Positions 1 to 6,864 of a stretch of 7,303 bases of DNA are shown one piece after another. Position numbers and translations under genes: made by a program. Origin of the DNA: JAVBPE01 sp031549865 (GTDB lineage: Bacteria; Bacillota_I; Bacilli_A; Acholeplasmatales; Anaeroplasmataceae); assembly GCA_031549865.1 (NCBI GenBank), contig JAVBPE010000035.1:1-7303 (forward strand), given 5' to 3'. Within the stretch, counting starts at the first letter, position 1. Every line of letters starts with the position of its first letter. The notes beneath the pieces are model-generated. The model was not told where the DNA came from. It did no database searches and saw only the letters and a program-made list of their open reading frames with translations.

Positions 1-19
1 GCAAGGACTTACAACAAGT

Positions 20-75
20 AATAAAAACAGATAAGTATACAAGGTATCCATTTTGTATATTTATCTGTTTTTATT
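20..75. terminator. Long AT-rich palindrome, likely bidirectional terminator
   Basis: Bases 20-42 pair with 53-75 over 23 positions with only one G-U wobble, leaving a 10-nt loop at 43-52. The left arm begins with an A-rich run and the right arm ends in TTTTTATTT, so the hairpin has the A-tract/U-tract form of an intrinsic terminator that would work from either direction. It would insulate the recombinase operon from transcription arriving from the left. It could also be a structural element at the left edge of a mobile element. The pairing is seen directly; the terminator role is inferred. Confidence 0.6.
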
Positions 76-102
76 TATACTTTTACCTTAAGTTAGTGAC
101 AT

Positions 103-131
103 TACACATAGCGTCTTAAGTCTTTTATATA
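103..131 (+). promoter_or_regulatory. Weak candidate promoter for the recombinase operon
   Basis: TACACA (103-108) and TATATA (126-131), 17 nt apart, each match the sigma-A consensus hexamers at 4 of 6 positions. A TATACT at 128-133 overlaps as an alternative -10. The predicted start would lie near 138, giving a very short leader before the ribosome binding site of the first small ORF. The match is modest and AT-rich DNA yields such hits by chance, so this is only a placement guess. Confidence 0.25.
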
Positions 132-158
132 CTTAAATCACAAAGAGGAGATAAGTTT

Positions 159-299
159 ATGAAATATGAGGTAAATGAAATATTTAAAAATGAGAATGAT
201 TTACAAAGCATAATTATAAATTTAATATTTAATAAAGAAAAAAATTTAGAAGGAGAAGAAATTGAAAATGACAGAAATACAAAAACAGGAATTTATTAA
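159..299 (+). CDS. Small hypothetical protein, first gene of recombinase operon (46 aa)
   Basis: A 46-codon ORF starts at ATG 159 and ends at TAA 297-299. It follows a good ribosome binding site, AAAGAGGAG at 142-150, at about 8 nt spacing. The product begins MKYEVNEIFKNEND, is rich in Lys, Glu and Asn, and is hydrophobic in the middle (SIIINLIF, residues 20-27); it has no signal peptide or clear membrane span. Its last 38 nt overlap the next gene in another frame, which suggests translational coupling. I do not recognise a named family. Small ORFs commonly sit just upstream of large serine recombinases in Bacillota mobile elements, so a regulatory or directionality role is possible but unproven. 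The ribosome binding site and operon position make it likely to be real. Confidence 0.6.
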   Translation: MKYEVNEIFKNENDLQSIIINLIFNKEKNLEGEEIENDRNTKTGIY

Positions 300-528
300 T
301 AAAGTTAAAAAACTAGTTGAAGGACGATTAGTAATAAGTAGTCGCATTAAGGATAAGTTAAGAGAAATGGGATTTATTGATGCGAAAATCAAATATAGTG
401 AACGTGATAAAATCATAACTGGTCAAATCAAATATGATTATCAAAGTTTTGATATTGTAGTCGGAACTACCTCACGTGCTAATGGTGGAGATAAATTAAT
501 AATGGGATATAATTTTGATACACAATAA
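262..528 (+). CDS. Small hypothetical protein upstream of serine recombinase (88 aa)
   Basis: This 88-aa ORF begins at TTG 262, because AGGAG at 251-255 sits 6 nt upstream; the alternative ATG at 268 (86 aa) would have a 12-nt spacer. The N-terminal half is basic and predicted helical (KQEFINKVKKLVEGR). The C-terminal half reads as alternating strands (IITGQIKYDYQSFDIVVG) ending in a Gly-rich GGDKLIMGYNF. No membrane segment, metal site or HTH is obvious. It overlaps the 46-aa ORF and its stop lies 11 nt before the recombinase start, so the three genes form one operon. A link to recombination, such as an excision accessory factor or operon regulator, is inferred only from position. I recognise no family. 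Confidence 0.75.
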   Translation: MKMTEIQKQEFINKVKKLVEGRLVISSRIKDKLREMGFIDAKIKYSERDKIITGQIKYDYQSFDIVVGTTSRANGGDKLIMGYNFDTQ

Positions 529-539
529 GGGGGATATTA

Positions 540-2138
540 ATGCAAAGCATAAATAATCGAGCAGCCATTTATTGCCGTTTATCATCTGATGATGGCTCAC
601 AAGGTGACTCATCAAGTATTCAAACACAAAAGATGATGCTTGAAAAATATTGTTCTGAACAGGGATTTATTATCTATGATATTTATGCAGATGATGGATA
701 TAGCGGTTTAAATTTCGATAGGCCATCTTTTCAAAGATTACTTAAAGATATTGAAGGTAAGAAAGTAAACATTGTTATAACCAAAGATTTATCACGTTTA
801 GGAAGAGATTATCTTCAGACTGGTTATTATACCGAAGTATTTTTTCCATCAAGAAAAATACGCTATATCGCCGTTAGTGATAATATCGATACTGATAAAG
901 GTGATAATGATATTGCTCCATTTAGAAACATCTTAAATGATATGTATAGCCGTGATTTATCAAAGAAAATCAAAATGGCTAAAAGGCAAAGAGCCTTACA
1001 AGGTATGTTTATATCAGGACAAGCTCCATATGGATATAAGCCAAATCCTGATAATAAAAAGCAATTAATCATTGATGAAGAAGCGGGTATAGTTGTTAAA
1101 AGAATATATCAACTTGCTTTAGAAGGCAAAGGAATAGCCACAATCAAGAAGATTCTGACTAAAGAAGAGGTAATAAATCCCTCAACACATAAGTTAAAAA
1201 ATGGTGATGCTAGATTTGAAAAGTATAATAATAAAACTAGATGGTGTTCATATTCTGTCAATAATATTCTAAAAAATATTGTCTATCTTGGTGATCTGGA
1301 AAATCGCAAATATGAAGTTGAGAATTATAAATCAAAGAAAATAGTAAAAGTTCCTATTGAAAACAGAATTATCGTTAAAAATACTCATGAGGCTATTATA
1401 TCAAGAGAAGATTTTGAAAGAGTTCAAGAATTGCTTTCTGCGAAAAGAAGAGTAAGAAAAAACCAACATGAAAATATTTTTAAAAGTATAATCTTCTGTA
1501 AAGTTTGCGGACATCGTTTATGTTTTGCCAATACCACCAGAATAAGAGGAAGTGGTAAAGTAGCAACTGAAGCGTTATATAAATGTATTCATCACTTTGA
1601 AAATCCTGAAGAATGTCCTCAATATGTGTTTATCAATTATGATAATCTTAAAAATGTTGTGACTGAAAGAATAAGGAAGTATATTAATATTGTAAATGAT
1701 GAAGTATTATTTCAAAAACTTTATCAAAAGTCAAAAATAAGTAATCAAGCTGTCAAACATAAAGATGAAAAAATCAAAATAGAAAAGCGATTAGGGACCC
1801 TAATTAAACTGGCTTCAAAGATTTATAATGATAACGCGGAAGGTCTAATTGATGATATGACATGTAAAGAATTAGTTAAGCAATATCAAAATGAACAAAA
1901 GTCAATTAATTCAAGATTAATCGAAATAAATAAATCTATTAATGATCAAGAAACTGAAAAGAAAAATATTCAGTTATTAAAACAGAAATTAAATGAATTT
2001 ATAGATTTTAAAGAATTAACTGTTGAAATGATTAATGCACTTGTGACCAAAATAATTATTGAACCGGCTAAAAAGATTGATGGAGTTAAGTCACAAGGAA
2101 TCAATATACATTTTAGATTTGCACAAATTGACTTATGA
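540..2138 (+). CDS. Large serine recombinase, TnpX/TndX type
   Basis: This 532-aa site-specific recombinase should cut and rejoin DNA through a 5'-phosphoserine link to integrate or excise its host element. The catalytic domain (about residues 8-155) carries the YCRLSS motif with Ser15 as the expected nucleophile. TKDLSRLGRD (81-90) supplies the conserved active-site arginines. The Recombinase domain covers about 160-310, starting with GQAPYGYK. A zinc ribbon follows with C320, C323, C349 and C359. A Lys/Glu-rich coiled-coil stretch (about 400-490) and a C-terminal strand region ending HFRFAQIDL complete the layout normal for this subfamily. Length and motifs look intact. The ATG at 540 follows GGGGG at 529-533 at 6 nt. 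It is the last gene of a three-gene operon, closed by a terminator 7 nt after its stop. I infer that it mobilises the adjacent Gabija genes; its attachment sites are not proven here. Confidence 0.95.
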   Translation: MQSINNRAAIYCRLSSDDGSQGDSSSIQTQKMMLEKYCSEQGFIIYDIYADDGYSGLNFDRPSFQRLLKDIEGKKVNIVITKDLSRLGRDYLQTGYYTEVFFPSRKIRYIAVSDNIDTDKGDNDIAPFRNILNDMYSRDLSKKIKMAKRQRALQGMFISGQAPYGYKPNPDNKKQLIIDEEAGIVVKRIYQLALEGKGIATIKKILTKEEVINPSTHKLKNGDARFEKYNNKTRWCSYSVNNILKNIVYLGDLENRKYEVENYKSKKIVKVPIENRIIVKNTHEAIISREDFERVQELLSAKRRVRKNQHENIFKSIIFCKVCGHRLCFANTTRIRGSGKVATEALYKCIHHFENPEECPQYVFINYDNLKNVVTERIRKYINIVNDEVLFQKLYQKSKISNQAVKHKDEKIKIEKRLGTLIKLASKIYNDNAEGLIDDMTCKELVKQYQNEQKSINSRLIEINKSINDQETEKKNIQLLKQKLNEFIDFKELTVEMINALVTKIIIEPAKKIDGVKSQGINIHFRFAQIDL

Positions 2139-2144
2139 AAAATC

Positions 2145-2178
2145 AAACTATCCAAATGGATGGTTTTTCTTTTTATTT
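2145..2178 (+). terminator. Intrinsic terminator of recombinase operon
   Basis: AAACTATCC (2145-2153) pairs with GGATGGTTT (2158-2166) as a 9-bp stem with one G-U pair around a 4-nt AAAT loop. The U-rich tail TTTTTCTTTTT follows. It begins just after the recombinase stop and lies before the Gabija promoter, so it separates the two transcription units. Confidence 0.85.
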
Positions 2179-2189
2179 GTTGTAAAATG

Positions 2190-2198
2190 TGATATAAT
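2190..2198 (+). promoter_or_regulatory. Extended -10 promoter for the Gabija operon
   Basis: TGATATAAT (2190-2198) is a perfect TATAAT -10 hexamer preceded by the TG of an extended -10. The -35 region about 17 nt upstream (near 2170-2175, TTTTTA) is poor, as is common when an extended -10 is present. The predicted start near 2205 gives a 5' leader of about 80 nt before the ATG at 2284. Its location directly after the recombinase terminator indicates that Gabija is transcribed independently. Confidence 0.65.
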
Positions 2199-2283
2199 AC
2201 TTACAATATATACAAATTTTTAATAACTAAATTTGCATTAAAGAATACAATTTTTTTATAGAACAAAAGGAATGGGGGATTTT

Positions 2284-3957
2284 ATGAAGTTCAAATCAAT
2301 AAAAATAAATAATTTTCGTAATTTTAAATCAATTGAAATCAATCTTGACAATAAAAATATCTTTTTTGGATTAAACGATGTTGGTAAAACTAATTTTTTA
2401 TATGCTTTAAGATTTGTGTTTGACCCAGAGGTTAGAAAGAATAACATGCAAGAATCAGATTTCCACTGCAAAAATATTAATGAAAAAATTCAAATCATTG
2501 TTGAAATTGATATTTCAGATTATGATGAAGATGCACAAAAAATTCGTGCTAAAATTAAAGGAGCAATTTCTTCAGAAGAAACAATCATTTATATAAAATT
2601 GCTTGCCGAATATAATCTAAAAGAACTAAATGCAGTTCCGATACTTTATTGGGGCGGAGATATAAATGATTTATCTGAAATTTCACAAAGAGGATATTAC
2701 TATGAAATTGACAGGATTTTTAATATTATATATATTGACTCGTATACCGACATGTATTCCTTATTTAAGAAAAACATTAACAAGTTGGTAATTAATACAT
2801 CCCCCAATGATGATAAAATAAAAAATGAAATTAATGATTCAATTTCAAAAATGAATGATCAAATATCATCATTATCAGGAATAAAAGATTTTGAAACTAA
2901 AATTTCTTCTGCATACAAAACATTTCGAGATGAAAATATTGATATAACTATTAAATCTGAAATTGCTATTAAAGGATTATTTAGTAATATTGTTCCGTAT
3001 ATTAAAGTGAATGGAGACAGTACAATTTATCCCACATCGGGGGATGGTAGAAAAAAGTTGTTAAGCTATTCAATATATGATTTACTTTCTGTTGAGCAAA
3101 GTCACTCAAAAATAAATTTATTTATGATTGAAGAACCAGAAAATCATTTGCATAAATCCATGCAAATTGCACTATCAAACAGATTATTTAGTGATGATAT
3201 TTATAAATATTTGTTCATGACAACTCATTCATCTAATATTTTATATGAAATGGATAATGTAAATTTAATCAGAATATTTTTTCAGGAAAGAATTAATAGT
3301 TCAAGTGTTTTATATAATGTACCTGATGAATTTATAGATTACAAAAAAATTTTAAACAAATCACTAGCAGAAGCTATTTTTGCTGAAAGAGTTTTATTGG
3401 TAGAGGGGACATCAGAGCTTTTACTTTTTGAAAAAATATTATCGGTATTATACCCACTCTTTGAATCAAAGGGAATTTATATTTTATCAGTTGAAGGAAT
3501 TGCTTTTAAAAAATATTATACAGTTTTAGAAAATCTCCAAATAAGATGTAGCATTAAAACGGATAATGATTTTCGTGCCAAGAAAAATGGGGAATTCTCA
3601 TATTTAGGATTCAGTCGTTGTAATGATATGTCAGGTGATACAGATTTACCAACTACAGGAAAAGAGGAAAATAGTGTTAATGGTAAAAGAAAATTATTTA
3701 AAGAGAATGCTGAAATAATAAATAAAAACAGAAAAAAATTTGGCATATATTTATCGCAAGTTGATTTAGAAAATGATTTAGATGAATTTTTTCATGATAA
3801 ACTCAAAGAGTATTTAAATAAAGAAGACCCAGTGAAGTACCTACAAGAGGCAAAGAAAAACAACATGAATGAATTAATTAAATTCTTGACAAAAGAGGAT
3901 TGTCAAATGATTATTGAACATCCAAATTTTGCATGCTTAAAGGAAATAATTATATGA
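2284..3957 (+). CDS. gajA: GajA-like OLD-family ATPase/TOPRIM endonuclease (Gabija)
   Basis: This is the nuclease subunit of a Gabija anti-phage system; GajA proteins assemble with GajB and cut DNA when phage perturbs nucleotide pools. I chose ATG 2284 (557 aa) because GGGGGAT at 2274-2280 is its ribosome binding site; the upstream in-frame ATG at 2272 has no usable site. The N-terminal ATPase starts MKFKSIKINNFRNF and has Walker A GLNDVGKT (29-36, Lys35), a signature-like TSGDGRKK (251-258), Walker B LFMIEEPE (279-286) and the switch TTHSSN (313-318). The C-terminal TOPRIM domain shows LLVEGTSE (371-378, Glu374 and Glu378), TDND (426-429, Asp427 and Asp429) and VDLENDLDE (493-501). Lysines near 533-537 may supply the late TOPRIM lysine. 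Length is close to described GajA proteins (about 580 aa). The stop overlaps the helicase start as ATGA. A solitary OLD nuclease is the alternative, but the helicase partner argues for Gabija. Confidence 0.93.
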   Translation: MKFKSIKINNFRNFKSIEINLDNKNIFFGLNDVGKTNFLYALRFVFDPEVRKNNMQESDFHCKNINEKIQIIVEIDISDYDEDAQKIRAKIKGAISSEETIIYIKLLAEYNLKELNAVPILYWGGDINDLSEISQRGYYYEIDRIFNIIYIDSYTDMYSLFKKNINKLVINTSPNDDKIKNEINDSISKMNDQISSLSGIKDFETKISSAYKTFRDENIDITIKSEIAIKGLFSNIVPYIKVNGDSTIYPTSGDGRKKLLSYSIYDLLSVEQSHSKINLFMIEEPENHLHKSMQIALSNRLFSDDIYKYLFMTTHSSNILYEMDNVNLIRIFFQERINSSSVLYNVPDEFIDYKKILNKSLAEAIFAERVLLVEGTSELLLFEKILSVLYPLFESKGIYILSVEGIAFKKYYTVLENLQIRCSIKTDNDFRAKKNGEFSYLGFSRCNDMSGDTDLPTTGKEENSVNGKRKLFKENAEIINKNRKKFGIYLSQVDLENDLDEFFHDKLKEYLNKEDPVKYLQEAKKNNMNELIKFLTKEDCQMIIEHPNFACLKEIII

Positions 3958-5459
3958 TTTTTTCAGAAAACCAAAAAGAAATAATTACCTATAAAGGTAA
4001 TTTAATTGTTAAGGCTAGCGCAGGTGCCGGAAAAACAGCCACTATGGTGGAAAAGATTTATAACGAAATATCTGAAAACAAAAATCATAAAGTTATTGCA
4101 GCAATAACATTTACAATTAAAGCCGCTAATGAGATTAAGCAAAGACTAAAAGTAGATATAGTTAATCATTTTATAGGGACAAATAATAGTTTTGTAATAG
4201 AAGAAATAATCAATCCATTTTTTAAAGATGTGTTTAAAGAAACAACATCAGCAAAATTTAGCACAGATTATAGTAAAAAAATTAATACATTTGAGGATGG
4301 AAAGAACAAAATAATTAACGAAAATCTTATTTGTTCTTATACAAATAATAAAAAAAATTTTGTTTTTGAACTTGGGAAATTAATTTTAGAAAATTCCCAA
4401 GCATGTAAATTATATATTAAATCTAAATATTTTAAAATTTATGTTGATGAATATCAAGATTGTGATTTGAATATGCATGAATTCTTTATGTATATATGCG
4501 ATGAACTTAATATAGAATTATTTGTTATTGGAGATGATAAACAATCAATTTATATGTGGCGAGGTGCATATCCAGAAGCTTTTAATAGTATATGCAAAAA
4601 AGTTAATTTTCAAGAGAAAACATTATTTAAAAACTATAGATCATGTCAGCAAATACAAAATTATTCAAATATTCTCTTTAATGAAACGGCGCATTTATAT
4701 AAAGAACTTGATGATAATAAAGATATTCTTTGGATTAAGAAAAAAGATAATTGGATAGATTTAATTATTGAAAATATTGATTTGAACAAAACGACCGCAA
4801 TTTTAAGATATAGCAATGATAATGCTAAATTACTTTCAGATGAATTTAATGCAAAAGGGTATAACTTTGAATATATTCCATCAACCCCCATTGATGATAT
4901 TTCCACTGATGCAGTATGGTTATATTTTGCATTAGCTGGTTTTTATTTTACGAATAAATATTCAATTTATGATTTCATTTCTGAAATTCCTTCTGAAAGT
5001 AATTTCAGTAGTAAAGAAAAAAATAAATTAATTAATAGTGTAGAATTGGTTATGACATCAATATCTAATCAAAGTATTTTTATTAATAATGTGAGAAAAC
5101 TTGCAGACTATTTAAGTGTAATTGTTCACGATGAATACATTCAAAAGTTACACGATACATTGTCAAATGAAAAGTACAAAATAGCTTTTAATTCAAAAGA
5201 TTTGAATAATATTTCTATAACTTTCCACTCATCCAAAGGATTAGAATTTGAGCAGGTAATTATTTTTACATCTGATTATAGACTTAATGACTTAGCTAGT
5301 ATTAATAATCACTATGTTGCAGTGACTAGAGCGAAGAATAAATTAATTATAATTAAAGAAGAAAATAATTTTAACTCAAATATATTTTTAGATAATTTAA
5401 AGAAAATTGTGAACCAAAGGAAAATAGACTTACATAAATTAATAAAAATTATTAATTAA
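3954..5459 (+). CDS. gajB: GajB-like UvrD/Rep-family helicase (Gabija)
   Basis: This is the partner of GajA: a superfamily 1A helicase-like ATPase that in Gabija docks on the GajA ring and is needed for defence. The start is ATG 3954 (501 aa), overlapping the gajA stop as ATGA, with AAAGGAA at 3939-3945 at 8 nt spacing; longer in-frame starts such as ATG 3933 lie inside gajA without a good site. Motifs in order are the Q-motif ENQ (5-7), Walker A ASAGAGKT (21-28), Ia ITFT (51-54), Walker B YVDEYQD (163-169), III GDDKQSIYMWRGA (193-205), IV NYRS (227-230), V TFHSSKGLEFE (423-433) and VI VAVTRAKN (455-462). All are intact. The protein is much shorter than UvrD or Rep (about 700 aa), with compact 1B and 2B regions, which matches GajB (about 494 aa). 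No terminator follows, so transcription may run into the downstream toxin remnant and immunity gene. Confidence 0.93.
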   Translation: MIFSENQKEIITYKGNLIVKASAGAGKTATMVEKIYNEISENKNHKVIAAITFTIKAANEIKQRLKVDIVNHFIGTNNSFVIEEIINPFFKDVFKETTSAKFSTDYSKKINTFEDGKNKIINENLICSYTNNKKNFVFELGKLILENSQACKLYIKSKYFKIYVDEYQDCDLNMHEFFMYICDELNIELFVIGDDKQSIYMWRGAYPEAFNSICKKVNFQEKTLFKNYRSCQQIQNYSNILFNETAHLYKELDDNKDILWIKKKDNWIDLIIENIDLNKTTAILRYSNDNAKLLSDEFNAKGYNFEYIPSTPIDDISTDAVWLYFALAGFYFTNKYSIYDFISEIPSESNFSSKEKNKLINSVELVMTSISNQSIFINNVRKLADYLSVIVHDEYIQKLHDTLSNEKYKIAFNSKDLNNISITFHSSKGLEFEQVIIFTSDYRLNDLASINNHYVAVTRAKNKLIIIKEENNFNSNIFLDNLKKIVNQRKIDLHKLIKIIN

Positions 5460-5894
5460 TATTATAATGATTTTAAAATAGAAGTATATAAAGAGATTCT
5501 GTCCTTAATTTTAAAACAGGTTAATAAGAGCAATGAAGTTGAAGACTTTCATACTTATTATGTAGGTAAAGAAGGGATTCTAGTTCATAATACTTGCCCT
5601 GTTGAGGTAAATCCCAATACTAAGGAATGGAATCAAGCTGTAAAAGACATTCGGAATTCAGCAAACGCTAAAGGAAAACTTAATTTTATGGTAAAAGACC
5701 AAGCTACGGCACAAGCTTTAGCAAAAGAGGCTGGATTGCCGTTACAAGCACTTGATGATGTCATATATGTACATGGTACAACTGGATATACTATTGGATT
5801 TGAAATCCATCCAATAGACAATAGTGTCGGTATGCCACATCTTAAGTTTTGGAGCGGGCGTACAAACGGACATATTTATTGGCCGGGTGGATAA
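5460..5894 (+). pseudogene. 5'-truncated polymorphic toxin: end of pretoxin-HINT plus C-terminal toxin domain
   Basis: The frame is open for 144 codons from just after the gajB stop to TAA 5892-5894. Recognisable homology starts around 5532: EVEDFHTYYVG then ILVHNTC is the characteristic last block of pretoxin-HINT domains, where HN followed by Cys marks the self-cleavage point before a variable toxin. About 100 residues of toxin domain follow (CPVEVNP to HIYWPGG) with conserved-looking polar and aromatic residues in FEIHP, PHLKFW and GHIYW. I cannot assign a toxin family. The first in-frame ATG is 5688, which would cut into the toxin domain, and I see no ribosome binding site for it. The rest of the HINT domain, the delivery region and any secretion signal are absent. 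The toxin portion is near 45% GC against roughly 25% for gajA and gajB, so it has a separate origin. It is either the tip of an interrupted gene or a silent toxin cassette. Confidence 0.75.
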
Positions 5895-5911
5895 AAAAAA
5901 GGAGCAATTTC

Positions 5912-6727
5912 ATGGTGAAAAAATGGAAATTAATAGATGAGATATTAACGAACACGTATAATGACCAATTGAGAGATATTACACCTATTAGCAATGATGA
6001 TAAACAAAACATTGTGCAATTGGATGAAATGGAGGCTTTAATGCTGTGGAATACTTATTTTTCCGAAACAGCAAAGTATGCCTTACGATTTGAACGTACA
6101 TATGGCGAACCAATAATGACCGAAATATTTGATGAAAGTGACATTAATGCTGACATGCTTAGAAAAACTTTGAAATCAATGTACTCGAACGAAACACCGA
6201 TATTGATTTATTGGAGCATGAATATGGCTATTAAAACAACTTGGGGTATGTTTATAAAATATTGGGACAATTTTTTCTATTCAGCAGGTGATGAAGCAAT
6301 TATTTATGTAAATCCAAAGGATATTTATATTTATACAGATATGATTGTGAGGAAAATCAATGAATTAAAACCTGTATCTGAAGTTTCTGCATTTGATTAT
6401 TTGAAAAAACTTGGAGATGAAAAAGAAAAAAAATTATATGCTTTTGAAAACTTGTTTAATGGTATTTCAAATGATTTACAGAGTGATCTTTATTTGATTT
6501 TTCATCAAATGTGTGATGGACTAAGAGTATTAGAAAATGAAGAATTACGCAAAGAATATTTGGAATATTACAAAGGAAAAATTATATCAAATACTACAAA
6601 TGCTATTTTAGTATGTAAACCATATAGCGAAGAAAGTAAAAAAGACTATTATAAATTTTTAGAAGATAGTTGGAACAAGTCACAGGAAGATAAATTCCTT
6701 GGATTATTAAAAAAAATTATCAAGTAG
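5912..6727 (+). CDS. Probable immunity protein for the adjacent toxin domain (271 aa)
   Basis: I chose ATG 5912 because AAAAGGAG (5897-5904) lies 7 nt upstream; the longer in-frame start at 5849 lies inside the toxin frame and has no such site. The 271-aa product is soluble, with no signal peptide or membrane span, acidic and rich in aromatic residues. A notable stretch is TTWGMFIKYWDNFFYSAGDE (109-128), then AIIYVNPKDIYIY. I do not recognise a family with confidence. Position is the main argument: the gene lies 17 nt after a polymorphic toxin C-terminus, which is the standard place for the cognate immunity gene, and shares the terminator that follows. It is longer than most immunity proteins (100-200 aa). 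It appears intact although the toxin is truncated, so it may be kept as protection against kin toxins or expressed by read-through from gajB. Confidence 0.7.
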   Translation: MVKKWKLIDEILTNTYNDQLRDITPISNDDKQNIVQLDEMEALMLWNTYFSETAKYALRFERTYGEPIMTEIFDESDINADMLRKTLKSMYSNETPILIYWSMNMAIKTTWGMFIKYWDNFFYSAGDEAIIYVNPKDIYIYTDMIVRKINELKPVSEVSAFDYLKKLGDEKEKKLYAFENLFNGISNDLQSDLYLIFHQMCDGLRVLENEELRKEYLEYYKGKIISNTTNAILVCKPYSEESKKDYYKFLEDSWNKSQEDKFLGLLKKIIK

Positions 6728-6741
6728 AACTAAATTTAGTC

Positions 6742-6781
6742 AAAGAGATTGTGGAAAATATATTCTGCAATCTTTTTTTTG
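6742..6781 (+). terminator. Intrinsic terminator after immunity gene
   Basis: AGATTGTGG (6746-6754) pairs with CTGCAATCT (6765-6773) over 9 bp, including two G-U pairs, around a 10-nt loop. The flanking AAAG extends the stem into the T-run. Eight or more T residues follow, starting 15 nt after the immunity stop. This ends the gajAB/toxin/immunity transcript. Confidence 0.8.
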
Positions 6782-6864
6782 TTTTAGATTAATATGTCAG
6801 GAAAAGGATTTTAATAAAATTATAAAAATTTACTAAAATACTTTTTTTTGTATGTGGCAAACAG

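Noticed and set aside
96..110. Possible attachment-site pair between AGTGAC...CACAT near 96-109 and a similar string at 6919-6938
   Set aside because: The shared parts are only AGTGAC and ACACAT with different spacing, and the second copy lies outside the immunity gene and against an IS end. This is too weak to call.
863..1072. Antisense ORF inside the recombinase gene
   Set aside because: It is a shadow of a motif-rich gene on the other strand, with no start site or recognisable domain. The same applies to antisense frames at 1970-2155, 2256-2471, 3516-3746, 4661-4906 and 5633-5821, and to sense out-of-frame ORFs at 2414-2596 and 4522-4758.
2272..2283. Longer GajA start adding MGDF
   Set aside because: The GGGGG that would serve as the ribosome binding site for ATG 2284 lies inside this extension, and the only purine run before 2272 is too close to it. 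MKFKSIKI is also the usual N-terminus of this ATPase family.
3933..3953. Longer GajB start adding MLKGNNY
   Set aside because: AAAGGAA at 3939-3945 fits ATG 3954 at 8 nt, and the ATGA overlap is the typical coupling; the longer start has no good site.
5688..5894. Independent 68-aa gene starting at 5688
   Set aside because: The same frame extends far upstream through a clear HINT end; the ATG is an internal methionine with no convincing ribosome binding site.
5849..5911. Longer start for the immunity gene
   Set aside because: It overlaps the conserved end of the toxin frame and lacks a ribosome binding site, while ATG 5912 has AAAAGGAG at 7 nt.
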